This document shows positions 47,158 through 56,690 of a stretch of 64,000 bases of DNA, one piece after another. The notes below the pieces were generated by a model. That model did no database searches and was not told the DNA's origin. It was given only the letters and a program-made list of their open reading frames with translations. The stretch is from Stenotrophomonas chelatiphaga (GTDB lineage: Bacteria; Pseudomonadota; Gammaproteobacteria; Xanthomonadales; Xanthomonadaceae), in assembly GCF_001431535.1 (NCBI RefSeq), contig NZ_LDJK01000081.1:1-64000 (forward strand). Direction: 5' to 3'. The position numbers and the translations under genes are program-made. Numbering within the stretch: position 1 is the stretch's first letter; every line of letters begins with the position of its first letter.

Positions 47158-48401
47158 GTCTGCCGGCCCCCACCGAAGAGACCGCACGCACGCTGCTGGC
47201 GCGCCCGGGCTTCAGCAAGCTGCTGGCCTACCGCATCTTCGCGATGCTGTCCTACCAGGTGGTTGCGGTCACCGTGGGCTGGCACATCTATGAAGTGACC
47301 CGCAATCCCTTTTCGCTGGGCCTGGTCGGCCTGGCCGAAGTGTTGCCGTTCTTCTGCGTCGCCCCGTTTGCCGGCTACCTGGTCGACCATCTGCCGCGAC
47401 GCCGGCTGGGCATGGCCGCTTGCGCCGGCCTGGTGGCGACTGCGCTGGTGCTGTGCGCGGTGGCGCTGGGCTGGCTGCCGTTCCACGGCGTGTGGCCGAT
47501 CTATGCCGCCATCGCGCTGACCGGCATGGTCCGTGCCTTCCTGTCACCGATCTACAACGCCCTGTTCGCCCGGGTGCTGGAGCGCCACCAGTTCGCCCGC
47601 GGCGCAGGCCTGGGCAGTGTGTTCTTCCAGGCCGGCATGGTGGTCGGCCCCGCACTGGGCGGTGTGCTGGTCGGTTGGGGCGGCAAGGGCGTGGCGTACG
47701 GCGTTGCGACCGGCTTTGCGTTGATGGCGATGGCCTGCCTGGCCACGCTGAAAGTCAGCGAGCCGGTGCACACCGGTCCGGCCGCACCGATCTTCCGCAG
47801 CATCGCCGAAGGTGCGCGCTTCGTGATCGGCAACCGGATCATGGTCGGGGCGATGGCGCTGGACATGTTCTCGGTGCTGCTGGGCGGCGTGGTGGCGATG
47901 CTGCCTGCCTTCCTGCAGGAGATCCTGCATTACGGGCCGGAAGGACTGGGCATCCTGCGTGCGGCGCCTGCCTTGGGCTCCATCGCGGTCGGCCTGTGGC
48001 TGGCCCGCCACCCGCTGCAGAAGCATGCCGGCCGCGTGCTGTTGTTCGCGGTGGCCGGTTTCGGGCTGTGCGTGATCGGCTTCGGGCTGTCGCACCACTT
48101 CTGGCTGTCGGCGCTGATCCTGCTGTTCTACGGCGCGTTCGATGGCGTTTCGGTGGTGGTGCGCTCGACCATCCTGCAGTTGGCCACGCCGGAAGAGATG
48201 CGCGGCCGCGTTTCGTCGATCAATGGCATCTTCATCAGCTCGTCCAACGAGCTGGGCGCGTTCTACGCCGGCACGATGGCGAAGTGGCTGGGACTGGTGC
48301 CGGCGGTCGTGCTGGGCGGATTCGCGGTGCTCAGCGTGGCGGGCATCACGGCGTGGAAGAACCCCACGCTGCGCCGCCTGAACCTGCGCGACCTGCAATA
48401 G
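47154..48401 (+). CDS. MFS transporter, EntS/DUF894-like (MFS_3) family
   Basis: A 415-residue permease with about 12 membrane helices, starting with GTG overlapping sufE. The N-terminal RIFAMLSYQVVAVTVGWHIYEVTRNPFSLGLVGLAEVLPFF is the MFS_3 style seen in enterobactin exporter EntS and similar. VRSTILQLATPEEMRGRVSSINGIFISSSNELGAF is the family's late signature. No siderophore genes are nearby, so the substrate is open. A two-unit palindromic repeat array follows. Confidence 0.82.
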   Translation: MSLPAPTEETARTLLARPGFSKLLAYRIFAMLSYQVVAVTVGWHIYEVTRNPFSLGLVGLAEVLPFFCVAPFAGYLVDHLPRRRLGMAACAGLVATALVLCAVALGWLPFHGVWPIYAAIALTGMVRAFLSPIYNALFARVLERHQFARGAGLGSVFFQAGMVVGPALGGVLVGWGGKGVAYGVATGFALMAMACLATLKVSEPVHTGPAAPIFRSIAEGARFVIGNRIMVGAMALDMFSVLLGGVVAMLPAFLQEILHYGPEGLGILRAAPALGSIAVGLWLARHPLQKHAGRVLLFAVAGFGLCVIGFGLSHHFWLSALILLFYGAFDGVSVVVRSTILQLATPEEMRGRVSSINGIFISSSNELGAFYAGTMAKWLGLVPAVVLGGFAVLSVAGITAWKNPTLRRLNLRDLQ

Positions 48402-48416
48402 ATCCGGCAGCGTGAC

Positions 48417-48578
48417 GGCCGCCGGTGGTCCGGTTGCGCCGAGCCATGCTCGGCGGGATCCAACCGCATGACGGCGAGCGGCCGTCACTACCCTGCCGGT
48501 GGTTCGGCCGCCGGTGGTCCGGTAGCGCCGAGCCCTGCTCGGCGGGATCCTGCCGCATGACGGCCAGCGGCCGTCACT
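48417..48578. repeat. SMAG-like palindromic repeats, two tandem units (89-bp period)
   Basis: Units at 48417-48489 and 48506-48578 are near-identical. Each carries GCGCCGAGC..GCTCGGCG (8-bp stem) and TGACGGC(C/G)..GGCCGTCA (8-bp stem); the second unit has the GTAG head (ggtagcgccgag), the first has ggttgcgccgag. They lie between the MFS gene and the convergent lytic transglycosylase and end 11 bp before its stop codon. Confidence 0.85.
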
Positions 48579-48588
48579 GCCTGGATCG

Positions 48589-50193
48589 TCAGTTGCCGCA
48601 GCCCTGCAGCTTCAGCGTCTGGCCCTGGCGCAGGCTGTAGGCCGGGGCCTTCAGGCCATTGGCGCGGGCCAGCGTGGGCACGTCGCAGCTGAACTTCGCG
48701 GCGATCCGGCCCAGCGTCTCACCCTTTCCTACCTTGTGCGAGCGCACCGGCTGCGCGCGCGGCGCGGCCGGACGCGGCGCCACGACCGGCGCGGTCGGCG
48801 CGGTGCCCACCACGCTGGCTTCCGCCGCGGCGACCGGCACCACCCCGCCCACCGCCACGCTGCCGGTGAAGCTGGCCGCGCTGGGGCGCACGATCGCCGC
48901 GTTCAGATCAGCGGTGATCAGCGTGCGTGCCAGGTCAGCCCGCGGGCCGCTCACGCAGTTGCGCGTGTACAGGCCGGCGATCCGGGTGGTCGCGTTGATC
49001 AGCGTACCGGCCGGGATCCAGCCATCGGCTTCGTAACGCGGGTTGAGGTTGCGCAGGGTGCGCATGTAGCCATCCCGCGTGCCCTGGCTGCCCAGGCAGA
49101 TGGTCAGCTCATAGATCGTGGTGGACTTGGCCAGGCGCACCGTCGCCGGCTGTGCGTTGACCTTCGGGAACTCCACCCCGTACTGCTGCGGGTGCAGGAA
49201 GATCCACGCCGCGGCGATCACCATCGGCACGTAGTCCTTGGTCTCGGCCGGGAATTCGCTGTACACGCTGTCTACCCAGAAGCTCTGCCCGCCGCCCTGG
49301 CGGAACACGCGCAGCGCGCGGCCTTCGCCGCCGTTGTAGCCGGCCAACGACAGCTCGATGTTGTTGTTGAGCTGGCGCATGCGCTCGTTGAGGTAGGTCG
49401 CACTGGCTTCGGCCGCGCTGCGCGCATCGAAGCGGGTGTCGAAGCCGGTGCCATCCGGGCCCAGCCCGAAACGCCGGCCGGTGGCCGGCATGAACTGCAT
49501 CAGGCCGGCCGCGCCGGCGCGCGAGGAGGCGTGTACGCGACCGTTGGATTCCTTGGCCATGATGCCGAACAACAGCGCTTCGGGCAGGCCGCGCTTTTCC
49601 CATTCCGGCCACATCACCGCGCGCACGTTCTGGTAATTCTCGTAGCTGGTCAGCAGCGCCGGGCGCATGTCGGTCAGCCAGCGCCGGATGCCGGCCTGGA
49701 TGGCCGGGTTGTACTCGACCATGCTGTCGAAGGCATGCCGCTTGTCGTTGAGCAGCGCCGCCGCGCGCGCCGCCTCGGGCACGTCGGCCGCCAGCGGCCC
49801 GATGTGGTCCGGGTCGGCCTGCAGGGTGTCGCCGGCCTCATCGGCCACGCTGTCATCGCCTTCGGCGTCGGCATCACGCTTCAGCAGGCGCTTGTAGGTC
49901 GCCAGCAGGGTGCTCATCTGGCAGCCCTTCTGGCCCACGCACTCGCTCAGCACGTCCTCCATGTCTTCCAGCGCTGCATCGGCCTCGCCCGCCGCCTTCG
50001 GATCGGCATTGGCCACGCGCAGCAGCGCGTCGGTGTAGCGCTTTTCGGCCACGCCCATGCGCTGCTGCAGCGCCTCGGCCTTGGCACGATCACGGGCGGA
50101 AACACGTTGCGCATGGGCATCGGGGACGGCCAGCAGCAGGCTGGCGAGGGCCAGGACGGGCAATCCACGAGCAAGCAGGACAGGAACGGGCAT
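48589..50193 (-). CDS. Membrane-bound lytic murein transglycosylase D-like protein
   Basis: Periplasmic enzyme cleaving peptidoglycan. The 534-residue protein has a signal peptide (to about residue 28), an SLT domain with catalytic Glu215 in IMAKESNGRVHASSRAGAAGLMQFMPATG, the Asn/Gly loop NNNIELSLAGYNGGEGRA, and a C-terminal LysM domain (HKVGKGETLGRIAAKFSCDVPTLARANGL) after an Ala/Pro-rich linker. It lacks a clear lipobox, unlike enteric MltD. Divergent from the DUF853 gene. Confidence 0.88.
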   Translation of the reverse strand: MPVPVLLARGLPVLALASLLLAVPDAHAQRVSARDRAKAEALQQRMGVAEKRYTDALLRVANADPKAAGEADAALEDMEDVLSECVGQKGCQMSTLLATYKRLLKRDADAEGDDSVADEAGDTLQADPDHIGPLAADVPEAARAAALLNDKRHAFDSMVEYNPAIQAGIRRWLTDMRPALLTSYENYQNVRAVMWPEWEKRGLPEALLFGIMAKESNGRVHASSRAGAAGLMQFMPATGRRFGLGPDGTGFDTRFDARSAAEASATYLNERMRQLNNNIELSLAGYNGGEGRALRVFRQGGGQSFWVDSVYSEFPAETKDYVPMVIAAAWIFLHPQQYGVEFPKVNAQPATVRLAKSTTIYELTICLGSQGTRDGYMRTLRNLNPRYEADGWIPAGTLINATTRIAGLYTRNCVSGPRADLARTLITADLNAAIVRPSAASFTGSVAVGGVVPVAAAEASVVGTAPTAPVVAPRPAAPRAQPVRSHKVGKGETLGRIAAKFSCDVPTLARANGLKAPAYSLRQGQTLKLQGCGN

Positions 50194-50316
50194 TTTTGGC
50201 ACTGTGTGCGAATCAGGCAGGCAGAGTAGCGGTGCCGCCACGATCCGGGCAACCCGGGGCGGGCCCGCACCGCGCTGCCGGTTAACATTGCGCGCATTCA
50301 TCACGAGGGATGGACC

Positions 50317-51822
50317 ATGGACCCGATTCTGCTCGGCAAAGGCATCACCGACGACGTAGCGGTCACCCTGTTGCCGAAGCTCGGCAATCGCCACGGCCTG
50401 GTCGCCGGCGCCACCGGTACCGGCAAGACCGTGACCCTGATGACGCTGGCCGAGGGCTTCTCGCGGATCGGCGTGCCGGTGTTCCTGGCCGACGTGAAGG
50501 GCGATGTGTCCGGCCTGGCCGTGGCCGGCGCCGGTGGCGATGCGCTGCTGCAGCGCGCCGCGCAGATCGGCGTGGCCGACTACGCGCCGGCCGCCAGTCC
50601 GGCCGTGTTCTGGGACCTGTACAGCAAGCTCGGCCATCCGGTGCGCACCACCGTCAGCGAGATGGGCCCGACCCTGCTGACCCGCATCCTGGAGCTCAGC
50701 GACACCCAGGCCGGGGTGATGGACATCGTGTTCAAGCTGGCCGACGACCGCGGCCTGCTGCTGCTGGACCTGGACGACCTGCGTGCCCTGCTCGGCCTGG
50801 TGGCCGAAGAGCGCAAGGACATTTCAACCGAATACGGGCTGGTCAGTGCGCAGTCGGTGGCGGCGATCCAGCGCGCCCTGCTGCGGCTGTCACAGGACGG
50901 CGGCGAGGCGTTCTTCGGCGAACCGGCGCTGGAACTGGCCGACATCATGCGGGTCAACCACGATGGCCGCGGGGTGATCGGCATCCTGGCCGCCGACCAG
51001 CTGGTGCTCAAGCCGAAGCTGTATTCCACCTTCCTGCTGTGGCTGCTGTCGGAACTGTTCGAGACCCTGCCGGAAGTCGGCGACCTGGAAAAACCCAAGC
51101 TGGTCTTCATCTTCGACGAGGCCCACCTGCTGTTCAACGATGCGCCCCCTGCCCTGGTGCAGCGCATCGAACAGGTGGTGCGGCTGATCCGCTCCAAGGG
51201 CGTGGGCGTGTACTTCTGCTCGCAGTTCCCCGACGACGTGCCGTCCAACATCCTCGGCCAGCTGGGCAACCGCGTGCAGCATGCGCTGCGCGCCTTCACC
51301 CCACGCGACCAGAAGGCAGTGAAGACCGCTGCGGAGACCTTCGTGCCCAACCCGAAGCTGGACGTGGCACGCGTGCTGTCCTCGCTGGGCACCGGCGAAG
51401 CGCTGGTATCCACCCTGCAGGACAAGGGCATCCCGATGCCGGTGCAGCAGACGCTGATTGCCCCGCCGCGCTGCCGCATGGGGCCGGTGACCGAAGCCGA
51501 ACGTGCCCAGGTGCGCGCAGGCAGTCCGGTCGGCAGCCGCTACGACACGGCGATCAACCGCGAATCGGCGGCTGAACTGCTGGCCCAGCGCGCGCAGAAG
51601 ACCGTCGAACAGGCCGCTACCCCCAAGGCGCGCACGCGCGAGCAGGACGACGCGCAGGACGGCGGTTTCGGCCAGACGATCAAGGATGCGATCTTCGGCA
51701 CCAAGCGCCGCCAGGGGATGATCGAAACCATGGCCAAGCAGACCACGCGCACGGTGGGCACCAAGCTGGGCAACCAGATCGTGCGCGGGATCCTCGGCGG
51801 CATCTTCGGCGGAAAGCGCTGA
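50317..51822 (+). CDS. DUF853 family HerA-like ATPase (YjgR-type)
   Basis: A 501-residue P-loop ATPase. Walker A GATGTGKT at 31-38 and Walker B VFIFDEAH near 265; ends with the DUF853-specific IGTKLGNQIVRGILGGIFGGKR-like Gly-rich tail after a charged linker. Relatives are HerA/FtsK-like but their role is unproven. The MDPILLGKG start is family-typical. greB begins 43 bp downstream. Confidence 0.88.
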   Translation: MDPILLGKGITDDVAVTLLPKLGNRHGLVAGATGTGKTVTLMTLAEGFSRIGVPVFLADVKGDVSGLAVAGAGGDALLQRAAQIGVADYAPAASPAVFWDLYSKLGHPVRTTVSEMGPTLLTRILELSDTQAGVMDIVFKLADDRGLLLLDLDDLRALLGLVAEERKDISTEYGLVSAQSVAAIQRALLRLSQDGGEAFFGEPALELADIMRVNHDGRGVIGILAADQLVLKPKLYSTFLLWLLSELFETLPEVGDLEKPKLVFIFDEAHLLFNDAPPALVQRIEQVVRLIRSKGVGVYFCSQFPDDVPSNILGQLGNRVQHALRAFTPRDQKAVKTAAETFVPNPKLDVARVLSSLGTGEALVSTLQDKGIPMPVQQTLIAPPRCRMGPVTEAERAQVRAGSPVGSRYDTAINRESAAELLAQRAQKTVEQAATPKARTREQDDAQDGGFGQTIKDAIFGTKRRQGMIETMAKQTTRTVGTKLGNQIVRGILGGIFGGKR

Positions 51823-51865
51823 AGGCCCGTAAGCTGTCCCATTGCAGTTGCGTAGAGAGCAGTAG

Positions 51866-52384
51866 ATGTCGCGTTGGCGTCCCCCCGCAGAAAAGAGCAC
51901 CGCGCTGATCACCTCCGGCGGCCATGCACGCTTGAAGGCCGAGCTGGAGGACCTGTGGCGGGTGCGCCGCCCGGAGGTGGTGAAGGCACTGGCGTCTGCG
52001 GCGGCCGAAGGTGACCGCTCGGAGAATGCCGAGTACACCTACCGCAAGAAGCAGCTGGGCGAGATCGACCGCCGCGTGCGCTACCTCAGCAAGCGGCTGG
52101 AGGCGCTGCGCGTGGTCGATGGCGAACCGAGCGACGCGCAGGCGGTGTTCTTCGGTGCATGGGTGGAGCTGGAGAACGTGGACAGCGCGGAGATCAGCCG
52201 TTATCGCATCGTCGGCCCGGACGAAACCGATGCCGCCACCGGCTGGATCAGCATCGACTCACCGCTGGCGCGGGCGCTGCTGAAGAAGCGCGTGGACGAT
52301 GAGTTCGAAGTCGAACTGCCCGGCGGCCGCCAGGGCTTTGCGATCCTGTCGGTGCAGTACGGCGCCGGAACGCAGGAACGGTAA
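51866..52384 (+). CDS. greB: Transcription elongation factor GreB
   Basis: Rescues backtracked RNA polymerase by stimulating transcript cleavage. The 172-residue protein has the coiled-coil with the acidic tip ([30 protein letters not shown]) and the C-terminal FKBP-like domain ([10 protein letters not shown] equivalent [37 protein letters not shown]). Length and [16 protein letters not shown] favour GreB over GreA. Confidence 0.93.
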   Translation: MSRWRPPAEKSTALITSGGHARLKAELEDLWRVRRPEVVKALASAAAEGDRSENAEYTYRKKQLGEIDRRVRYLSKRLEALRVVDGEPSDAQAVFFGAWVELENVDSAEISRYRIVGPDETDAATGWISIDSPLARALLKKRVDDEFEVELPGGRQGFAILSVQYGAGTQER

Positions 52385-52744
52385 CGCCGGTAGCGCCGAG
52401 CCGCGCTCGGCCTGCCCCAGAAGCCGCCGACCATGGGTCGGCGCTACCGAAGCGCACGGACATTCCGGTAGCGCCGAGCCACGCTCGGCGAGCGCATCGC
52501 GCGGCTGCCCCAGAAGCCGCCGACCATGGGTCGGCGCTACCGAAGCGCACGGACATTCCGGTAGCGCCGAGCCACGCTCGGCGAGCGCATCGCGCGGCTG
52601 CCCCAGAAGCCGCCGACCCTGGGTCGGCGCTACCGAAGCGCACGGACATTCCGGTAGCGCCGAGCCACGCTCGGCGAGCGCATCGCGCAGCTGCCCCAGA
52701 AGCCGCCGACCCTGGGTCGGCGCTACCGGAACGCGCGCCCTGCA
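52385..52744. repeat. SMAG-like repeat array, four units (93-bp period for the last three)
   Basis: Four inverted dimers lie at 52390-52447, 52468-52540, 52561-52633 and 52654-52726. Each begins GTAGCGCCGAGC and ends GGTCGGCGCTAC, so GTAG marks both ends of the unit on opposite strands; inside are CGCCGAGC-cac-GCTCGGCG and CCGACC-(c/a)tg-GGTCGG. Unit 1 is shorter: it lacks 15 bp present in the others. Frames that run through the array give repetitive peptides and are not genes. The array fills the whole gap between greB and the convergent DUF3025 gene. Confidence 0.9.
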
Positions 52745-53638
52745 TCAGTGCGGACCGAGCCCCCCAACACACAGCGGCGGCGGATACTCGCGTCCCGCCC
52801 GCAACGGACGGAAATAATCGGCCTGGGCGTACAGCCCGGCATCCTGCCGCAGGTGCCAGCCCGGGATGCCGGCCAGTGGCAATGGCCGCAGCTCCAGCGG
52901 GTCCTGCAGCACCGCCCCCGCGTCCAGCGCACGCGTCACGGCTGCAATGCAGGCATCGTCCTCCTCGCCCTGCACCACCAGGCACTTGCCCACCAGCAGC
53001 CGCTCCGGCAGCAGCGCCTGCTCCATCAGCGCATGACCGATCACTGCGGCCACGCCGATCTCCCCGCTCACCCACTGCCCTGCCCCCTGCACGAACAGCG
53101 CCTGCCAGTCGTGCGCATCCCACGCCGCGAGCAGATGCGGGTCACGCACCCGCACGATCACCCCCGATTCGTCGAATTGGGTCAGCGCGGCCTGCGCGCG
53201 GTTGCGCACCTGCCGCCCCACCTGCTGGATGTGCTGGCACTGGCGGGCATTGAGCGCCCGCTTGATGCCCGGGTACCGCGCCCACACCAGCGCGTTGAAC
53301 AGGTCGTGCCAGTTGCAGGCACGGGTGGCGATCTGGCCGGTTTCGGCGATGCGCTGCTCGTAATGCCGGCCATCCGCGAGCAATGCCGCGTCCTGCTCGG
53401 CCAGCTGCTTTTCCGATAACGGCAACACCGCGTTGAGCGTTTCGATGGAAGGCCACTGCGCAGCCTCGAGCAGCCTGGAAAACGGCGCCAGTGCGCCAAA
53501 CAGCGGGTGCGCGAAGCAGGCCGCATCCACCGCCTCGCGCGGTGGCGCGACGAAGCGGCGGCGGGTCGCGCTGGAATCCGAAGCGTGACGACCAGCGGTC
53601 GTCGCCCACCCGGGACCCTGCGCTTCCGGCGGAGTCAC
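52745..53638 (-). CDS. DUF3025 family protein
   Basis: A 297-residue protein when started at GTG 53638, which overlaps the rimO stop as GTGA. The DUF3025 core is [23 protein letters not shown], then [25 protein letters not shown], and later [19 protein letters not shown]. The first 20-odd codons cover a SMAG-like palindrome (53584-53610), which gives the odd N-terminal segment [15 protein letters not shown]; a GTG at 53530 would start after it. So the true start is uncertain. Function unknown. Confidence 0.8.
   Translation of the reverse strand: MTPPEAQGPGWATTAGRHASDSSATRRRFVAPPREAVDAACFAHPLFGALAPFSRLLEAAQWPSIETLNAVLPLSEKQLAEQDAALLADGRHYEQRIAETGQIATRACNWHDLFNALVWARYPGIKRALNARQCQHIQQVGRQVRNRAQAALTQFDESGVIVRVRDPHLLAAWDAHDWQALFVQGAGQWVSGEIGVAAVIGHALMEQALLPERLLVGKCLVVQGEEDDACIAAVTRALDAGAVLQDPLELRPLPLAGIPGWHLRQDAGLYAQADYFRPLRAGREYPPPLCVGGLGPH
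53584..53610 (-). repeat. SMAG-like palindrome inside the DUF3025 N-terminus
   Basis: GTGACGACC-agc-GGTCGTCGC, a 9-bp stem with one mismatch, followed on the plus strand by CCACC. It closely matches the GGGTGACGACC..GGTCGTCACGC stem of the array after pgaD. It sits within the apparent first 20 codons of the DUF3025 gene and 25 bp from the rimO stop. Confidence 0.75.
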
Positions 53639-55008
53639 AGCATTTTCAGGTCGAGTGCCTTGCGCACGGCGGGCACGGCAGCCGGTGGCAAGGCATCGCC
53701 GTACAGATCGTGCTCGTCGCTTTCGGTGATCTCCACGTCGACGAAATCGCCGACCCGCAGGGTCACCGCATCGGCATTCTGGATATGCACCAGCCCGTCG
53801 ATTTCCGGTGCGTCGGCCTTCGAGCGCGCCACGGCGATATCGCCTTCGATCGCATCGACCAGGCACTGCTGCACCGTGCCGATCTTGGCTTCCAGCCGCG
53901 ACGCGGAAATCTGCGCCTGCTTTTCCATGAAGCGCGCCAGGCGTTCCTGCTTCACTTCTTCCGGTACCGGGTTGGGCAGGTCGTTGGCGGTGGCGCCTTC
54001 CACCGGCGAATACGCGAACGCGCCGACGCGGTCCAGCTGCGCCTCGTCCAGGAACGACAACAGTTCCTCGAACTCGGCTTCGGTCTCGCCCGGGAAGCCG
54101 ACGATGAAGGTCGAGCGCACGGTGATGTCCGGCGCGATGCGGCGCCAGTTCTGCACCCGCTCCAGCGTCTTTTCCACCGCGCCGGGACGCTTCATCAGCC
54201 GCAGGATGCGCGGGCTGGCGTGCTGGAACGGGATGTCCAGGTAAGGCAGGATGCGGTTTTCCGCCATCAGCGGCACCATCTCGTCCACGTGCGGGTACGG
54301 GTAGACGTAGTGCATGCGCACCCAGGCATCCAGCTCGGACAGGCCTTCGCACAGCGACTTCATCCGCGTCTGGTAGGCCTTGTCGCGCCACATGCGCTCG
54401 GCGTATTTCACGTCCACGCCGTAGGCAGAGGTGTCCTGGGACACCACCAGCAGTTCGCGCACGCCGCCACGCACCAGCCGTTCGGCTTCGCGCAGCACCT
54501 CATCCACCGGCCGCGAAACCAGCTTGCCGCGCATCGACGGAATGATGCAGAAGCTGCACTTGTGGTTGCAGCCTTCGGAAATCTTCAGGTAGGCGTAATG
54601 GCGCGGGGTCAGCTTGACGCCGTAGTCCGGTACCAGGTCCACGAACGGGTCGTGGCGCGGCGGAATCGCCGCATGCACCGCTTCCATCACGCTCTGGTAG
54701 TCCTGCGGCCCGGACACCGCCAGCACGCCCGGATACGCCTCGCGGATCTGCTCCGGGCGCTTGCCCAGGCAGCCGGTGACGATCACCTTGCCGTTGGCGT
54801 TCATCGCCTCGCCGATCGCATCCAGCGATTCGGTCACCGCCGAATCGATGAAGCCACAGGTGTTGACCACCACCACGTCGGCGGCGTCGTAGGTCGGGAC
54901 GATGTCGTATCCCTCTACCCGCAACTGGGTGAGGATGCGTTCGGAATCGACGAGGGCCTTCGGACAGCCAAGGCTGACGAAGCCGACTTTGGGGTTCAGC
55001 TGGGACAT
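53635..55008 (-). CDS. rimO: Ribosomal protein S12 methylthiotransferase RimO
   Basis: Radical-SAM enzyme that adds a methylthio group to Asp of ribosomal protein S12. The 457-residue protein has the N-terminal MTTase cluster ligands Cys15, Cys51 and Cys80, the radical-SAM triad CNHKCSFC (Cys147, Cys151, Cys154), and a C-terminal TRAM domain (DALPPAAVP end). [20 protein letters not shown] is RimO-specific (MiaB has a different linker). DUF3025 overlaps its stop. Confidence 0.96.
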   Translation of the reverse strand: MSQLNPKVGFVSLGCPKALVDSERILTQLRVEGYDIVPTYDAADVVVVNTCGFIDSAVTESLDAIGEAMNANGKVIVTGCLGKRPEQIREAYPGVLAVSGPQDYQSVMEAVHAAIPPRHDPFVDLVPDYGVKLTPRHYAYLKISEGCNHKCSFCIIPSMRGKLVSRPVDEVLREAERLVRGGVRELLVVSQDTSAYGVDVKYAERMWRDKAYQTRMKSLCEGLSELDAWVRMHYVYPYPHVDEMVPLMAENRILPYLDIPFQHASPRILRLMKRPGAVEKTLERVQNWRRIAPDITVRSTFIVGFPGETEAEFEELLSFLDEAQLDRVGAFAYSPVEGATANDLPNPVPEEVKQERLARFMEKQAQISASRLEAKIGTVQQCLVDAIEGDIAVARSKADAPEIDGLVHIQNADAVTLRVGDFVDVEITESDEHDLYGDALPPAAVPAVRKALDLKML

Positions 55009-55269
55009 GGATCGGGACTCTGGGGGCCTGGGCCGGGCGTGGCCTGGGGGCCTGGATGGGACAAGTATACCGGGCCCGCTGGACGCCCCTGAACCCTGCC
55101 CCGCCGACGGCTGGCGTCGGTGCGGACGCGGCCGCCCCCTTTACCGCGATTCCGCAGCATCCTGCATGGGCACACGGCCCCGGCAGACACACGATGGAGC
55201 TGCGCACTGCGGACATCGCAGGTGCGCGGACCGGCACGCTGCCGGCATCCATCCCACAGGAGTCGCCTG

Positions 55270-55509
55270 ATGAAACCCTTTGTCGTGACCTGCATGGCCG
55301 CCGTGCTGCTGGGCGCCGGCTTTTCGCCCGCCAATGCCGCCGCCAGCACCTACACCTGCTCCTATCGACTGTACGAGAACGGCCAACCCGTGGTCCGCCG
55401 CATCGAGTACGTCGAAGCCACCCTGCAGGCGGCCATGGCCAGGTTCGAGGCCTTCCTTGCCGACCTGAGGGCACAGGACAAGCATCCGCAGCACCTGGGA
55501 TGCCGCTGA
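55270..55509 (+). CDS. Small hypothetical exported protein
   Basis: A 79-residue protein with a signal peptide (VVTCMAAVLLGAGFSPANA) and a mature part of about 56 residues with two Cys (YTCSYRLYENGQP and HLGCR at the end). AGGAG lies 8 bases before the ATG, supporting it as a real gene. No known domain. It stands alone between rimO and the dienelactone hydrolase gene. Confidence 0.7.
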   Translation: MKPFVVTCMAAVLLGAGFSPANAAASTYTCSYRLYENGQPVVRRIEYVEATLQAAMARFEAFLADLRAQDKHPQHLGCR

Positions 55510-55580
55510 ATCGCTGACAGCGCCCTGACGTACCGGAGGAGGATAATGCGATCAGAACCCTACTGAAGAGGCCTCACACG

Positions 55581-56255
55581 ATGGGCAACTGGATCACGCT
55601 CGATACCCACCACGGAAAGGCGCAGGCCTGGGAAGTCCTGCCCGCGGGCACGCCGCGCGGCGCCCTGGTGGTCATCCAGGAGATCTTCGGCGTCAATGCG
55701 CACATGCGTTCGGTGGCCGAACGCTTCGCCGCTGAAGGCTATGCGGTGCTGGTGCCGTCCTTCTTCGACCTGCTCGATGATCACGCGGGGTCCGCCCCGC
55801 TGGAGCTGCCCTACGACAACGACGGGGTCAAGGCCGGCCTGGACGCGGTCAACGCGATCGGCGTGGAAAAGTCGCTGGTCCTGGTCCGGGCCGCGGCTAC
55901 CCGGCTGGCAGGCCATGGCAAGGTCGGCACCGTCGGCTACTGCTGGGGTGGCAGCATCGCCCTGCTCGCCGCGCTGCGCCTGGGCCTGCCGTCGGTCAGC
56001 TACTACGGGGCGCGCAACGTGCAGTACCTCGATGAAACGCCGAAGGCGCCGGTGATGTTCCACTTCGGCGCGCTGGACAAGAGCATCCCGCCGGAAGCCG
56101 TCGCCGCGCACCGCGAAAAGCTGCCGACCATGGAAACCTTCGTCTACCCGGCCGACCATGGCTTCAACCGCGACGTCGGACATGCGTATGATCCAGACAG
56201 CGCCGCCCTGGCGCTGCAACGCACCCTGGACTTCTTCACGGAGCATCTTGGATGA
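55581..56255 (+). CDS. Dienelactone hydrolase family protein
   Basis: A 224-residue alpha/beta-hydrolase. Nucleophile Cys121 in GYCWGG, with Asp in GALDKSIPP and His in ADHGFNRD completing the triad. Glu34 in VVIQEIFG matches the DLH oxyanion/nucleophile-activating residue. Dienelactone hydrolases open cyclic lactones; the real substrate here is unknown. It overlaps the HIT gene by 4 bp (ATGA). Confidence 0.88.
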   Translation: MGNWITLDTHHGKAQAWEVLPAGTPRGALVVIQEIFGVNAHMRSVAERFAAEGYAVLVPSFFDLLDDHAGSAPLELPYDNDGVKAGLDAVNAIGVEKSLVLVRAAATRLAGHGKVGTVGYCWGGSIALLAALRLGLPSVSYYGARNVQYLDETPKAPVMFHFGALDKSIPPEAVAAHREKLPTMETFVYPADHGFNRDVGHAYDPDSAALALQRTLDFFTEHLG

Positions 56256-56674
56256 GCGATTTTGAACTGGATTCGCGCCTGGCCAATGACAGCGTCCTGG
56301 TGGCCGAAGGGCCCCTGTCCCAGATCAGGCTGATGAACGACGAACGTTTCCCGTGGCTGGTGATCGTGCCGCGGCTGGCGGGCATCACCGAATGGATCGA
56401 ACTGGACGGCGAACAGCAGGACAAGCTGCGTACCGAACTCAACCGCACCTCCAAGGCGCTGAAGTCCGAAGACGGCGTAGAGAAGATCAACATCGGCGCG
56501 CTGGGCAACATCGTGCGCCAGCTGCATTTCCACGTGATCGGCCGCCACGAGGGCGATCCGGCGTGGCCCGGTCCGGTCTGGGGCAGCGGCCAGGCACATC
56601 GGCATGACGCGGCCGAGCTGCAGCGGCGTGTCGCGCATTGGAAGGACAAGCTAGGATATCCGCCCCACCCTTGA
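56252..56674 (+). CDS. HIT-domain protein
   Basis: A 140-residue HIT hydrolase of the type with a QLHFHVIGRH motif (His92, His94, His98). The layout lacks the HxHxH of Fhit but fits the diadenosine/nucleoside-phosphoramidate-like branch found in gammaproteobacteria. LMNDERFPWLVIVPRLAGITEWIELD is family-typical. Coupled to the upstream dienelactone hydrolase by ATGA. Confidence 0.85.
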   Translation: MSDFELDSRLANDSVLVAEGPLSQIRLMNDERFPWLVIVPRLAGITEWIELDGEQQDKLRTELNRTSKALKSEDGVEKINIGALGNIVRQLHFHVIGRHEGDPAWPGPVWGSGQAHRHDAAELQRRVAHWKDKLGYPPHP

Positions 56675-56690
56675 GCGTTCGCAGACTCCG

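Noticed and set aside
52385-52744. Possible CRISPR array because of regular 93-bp spacing
   Set aside because: Spacers are identical rather than variable and units are GTAG-ended inverted dimers; no cas genes are nearby.
52248-53123. Frames with tandem peptide repeats through the repeat array after greB
   Set aside because: The peptides only reflect the DNA repeat; all frames through it are equally repetitive and none has a ribosome site.
53142-53609. Minus-strand frame with ATG start overlapping the DUF3025 gene
   Set aside because: It is in another phase and has no DUF3025 signature; the called frame does.
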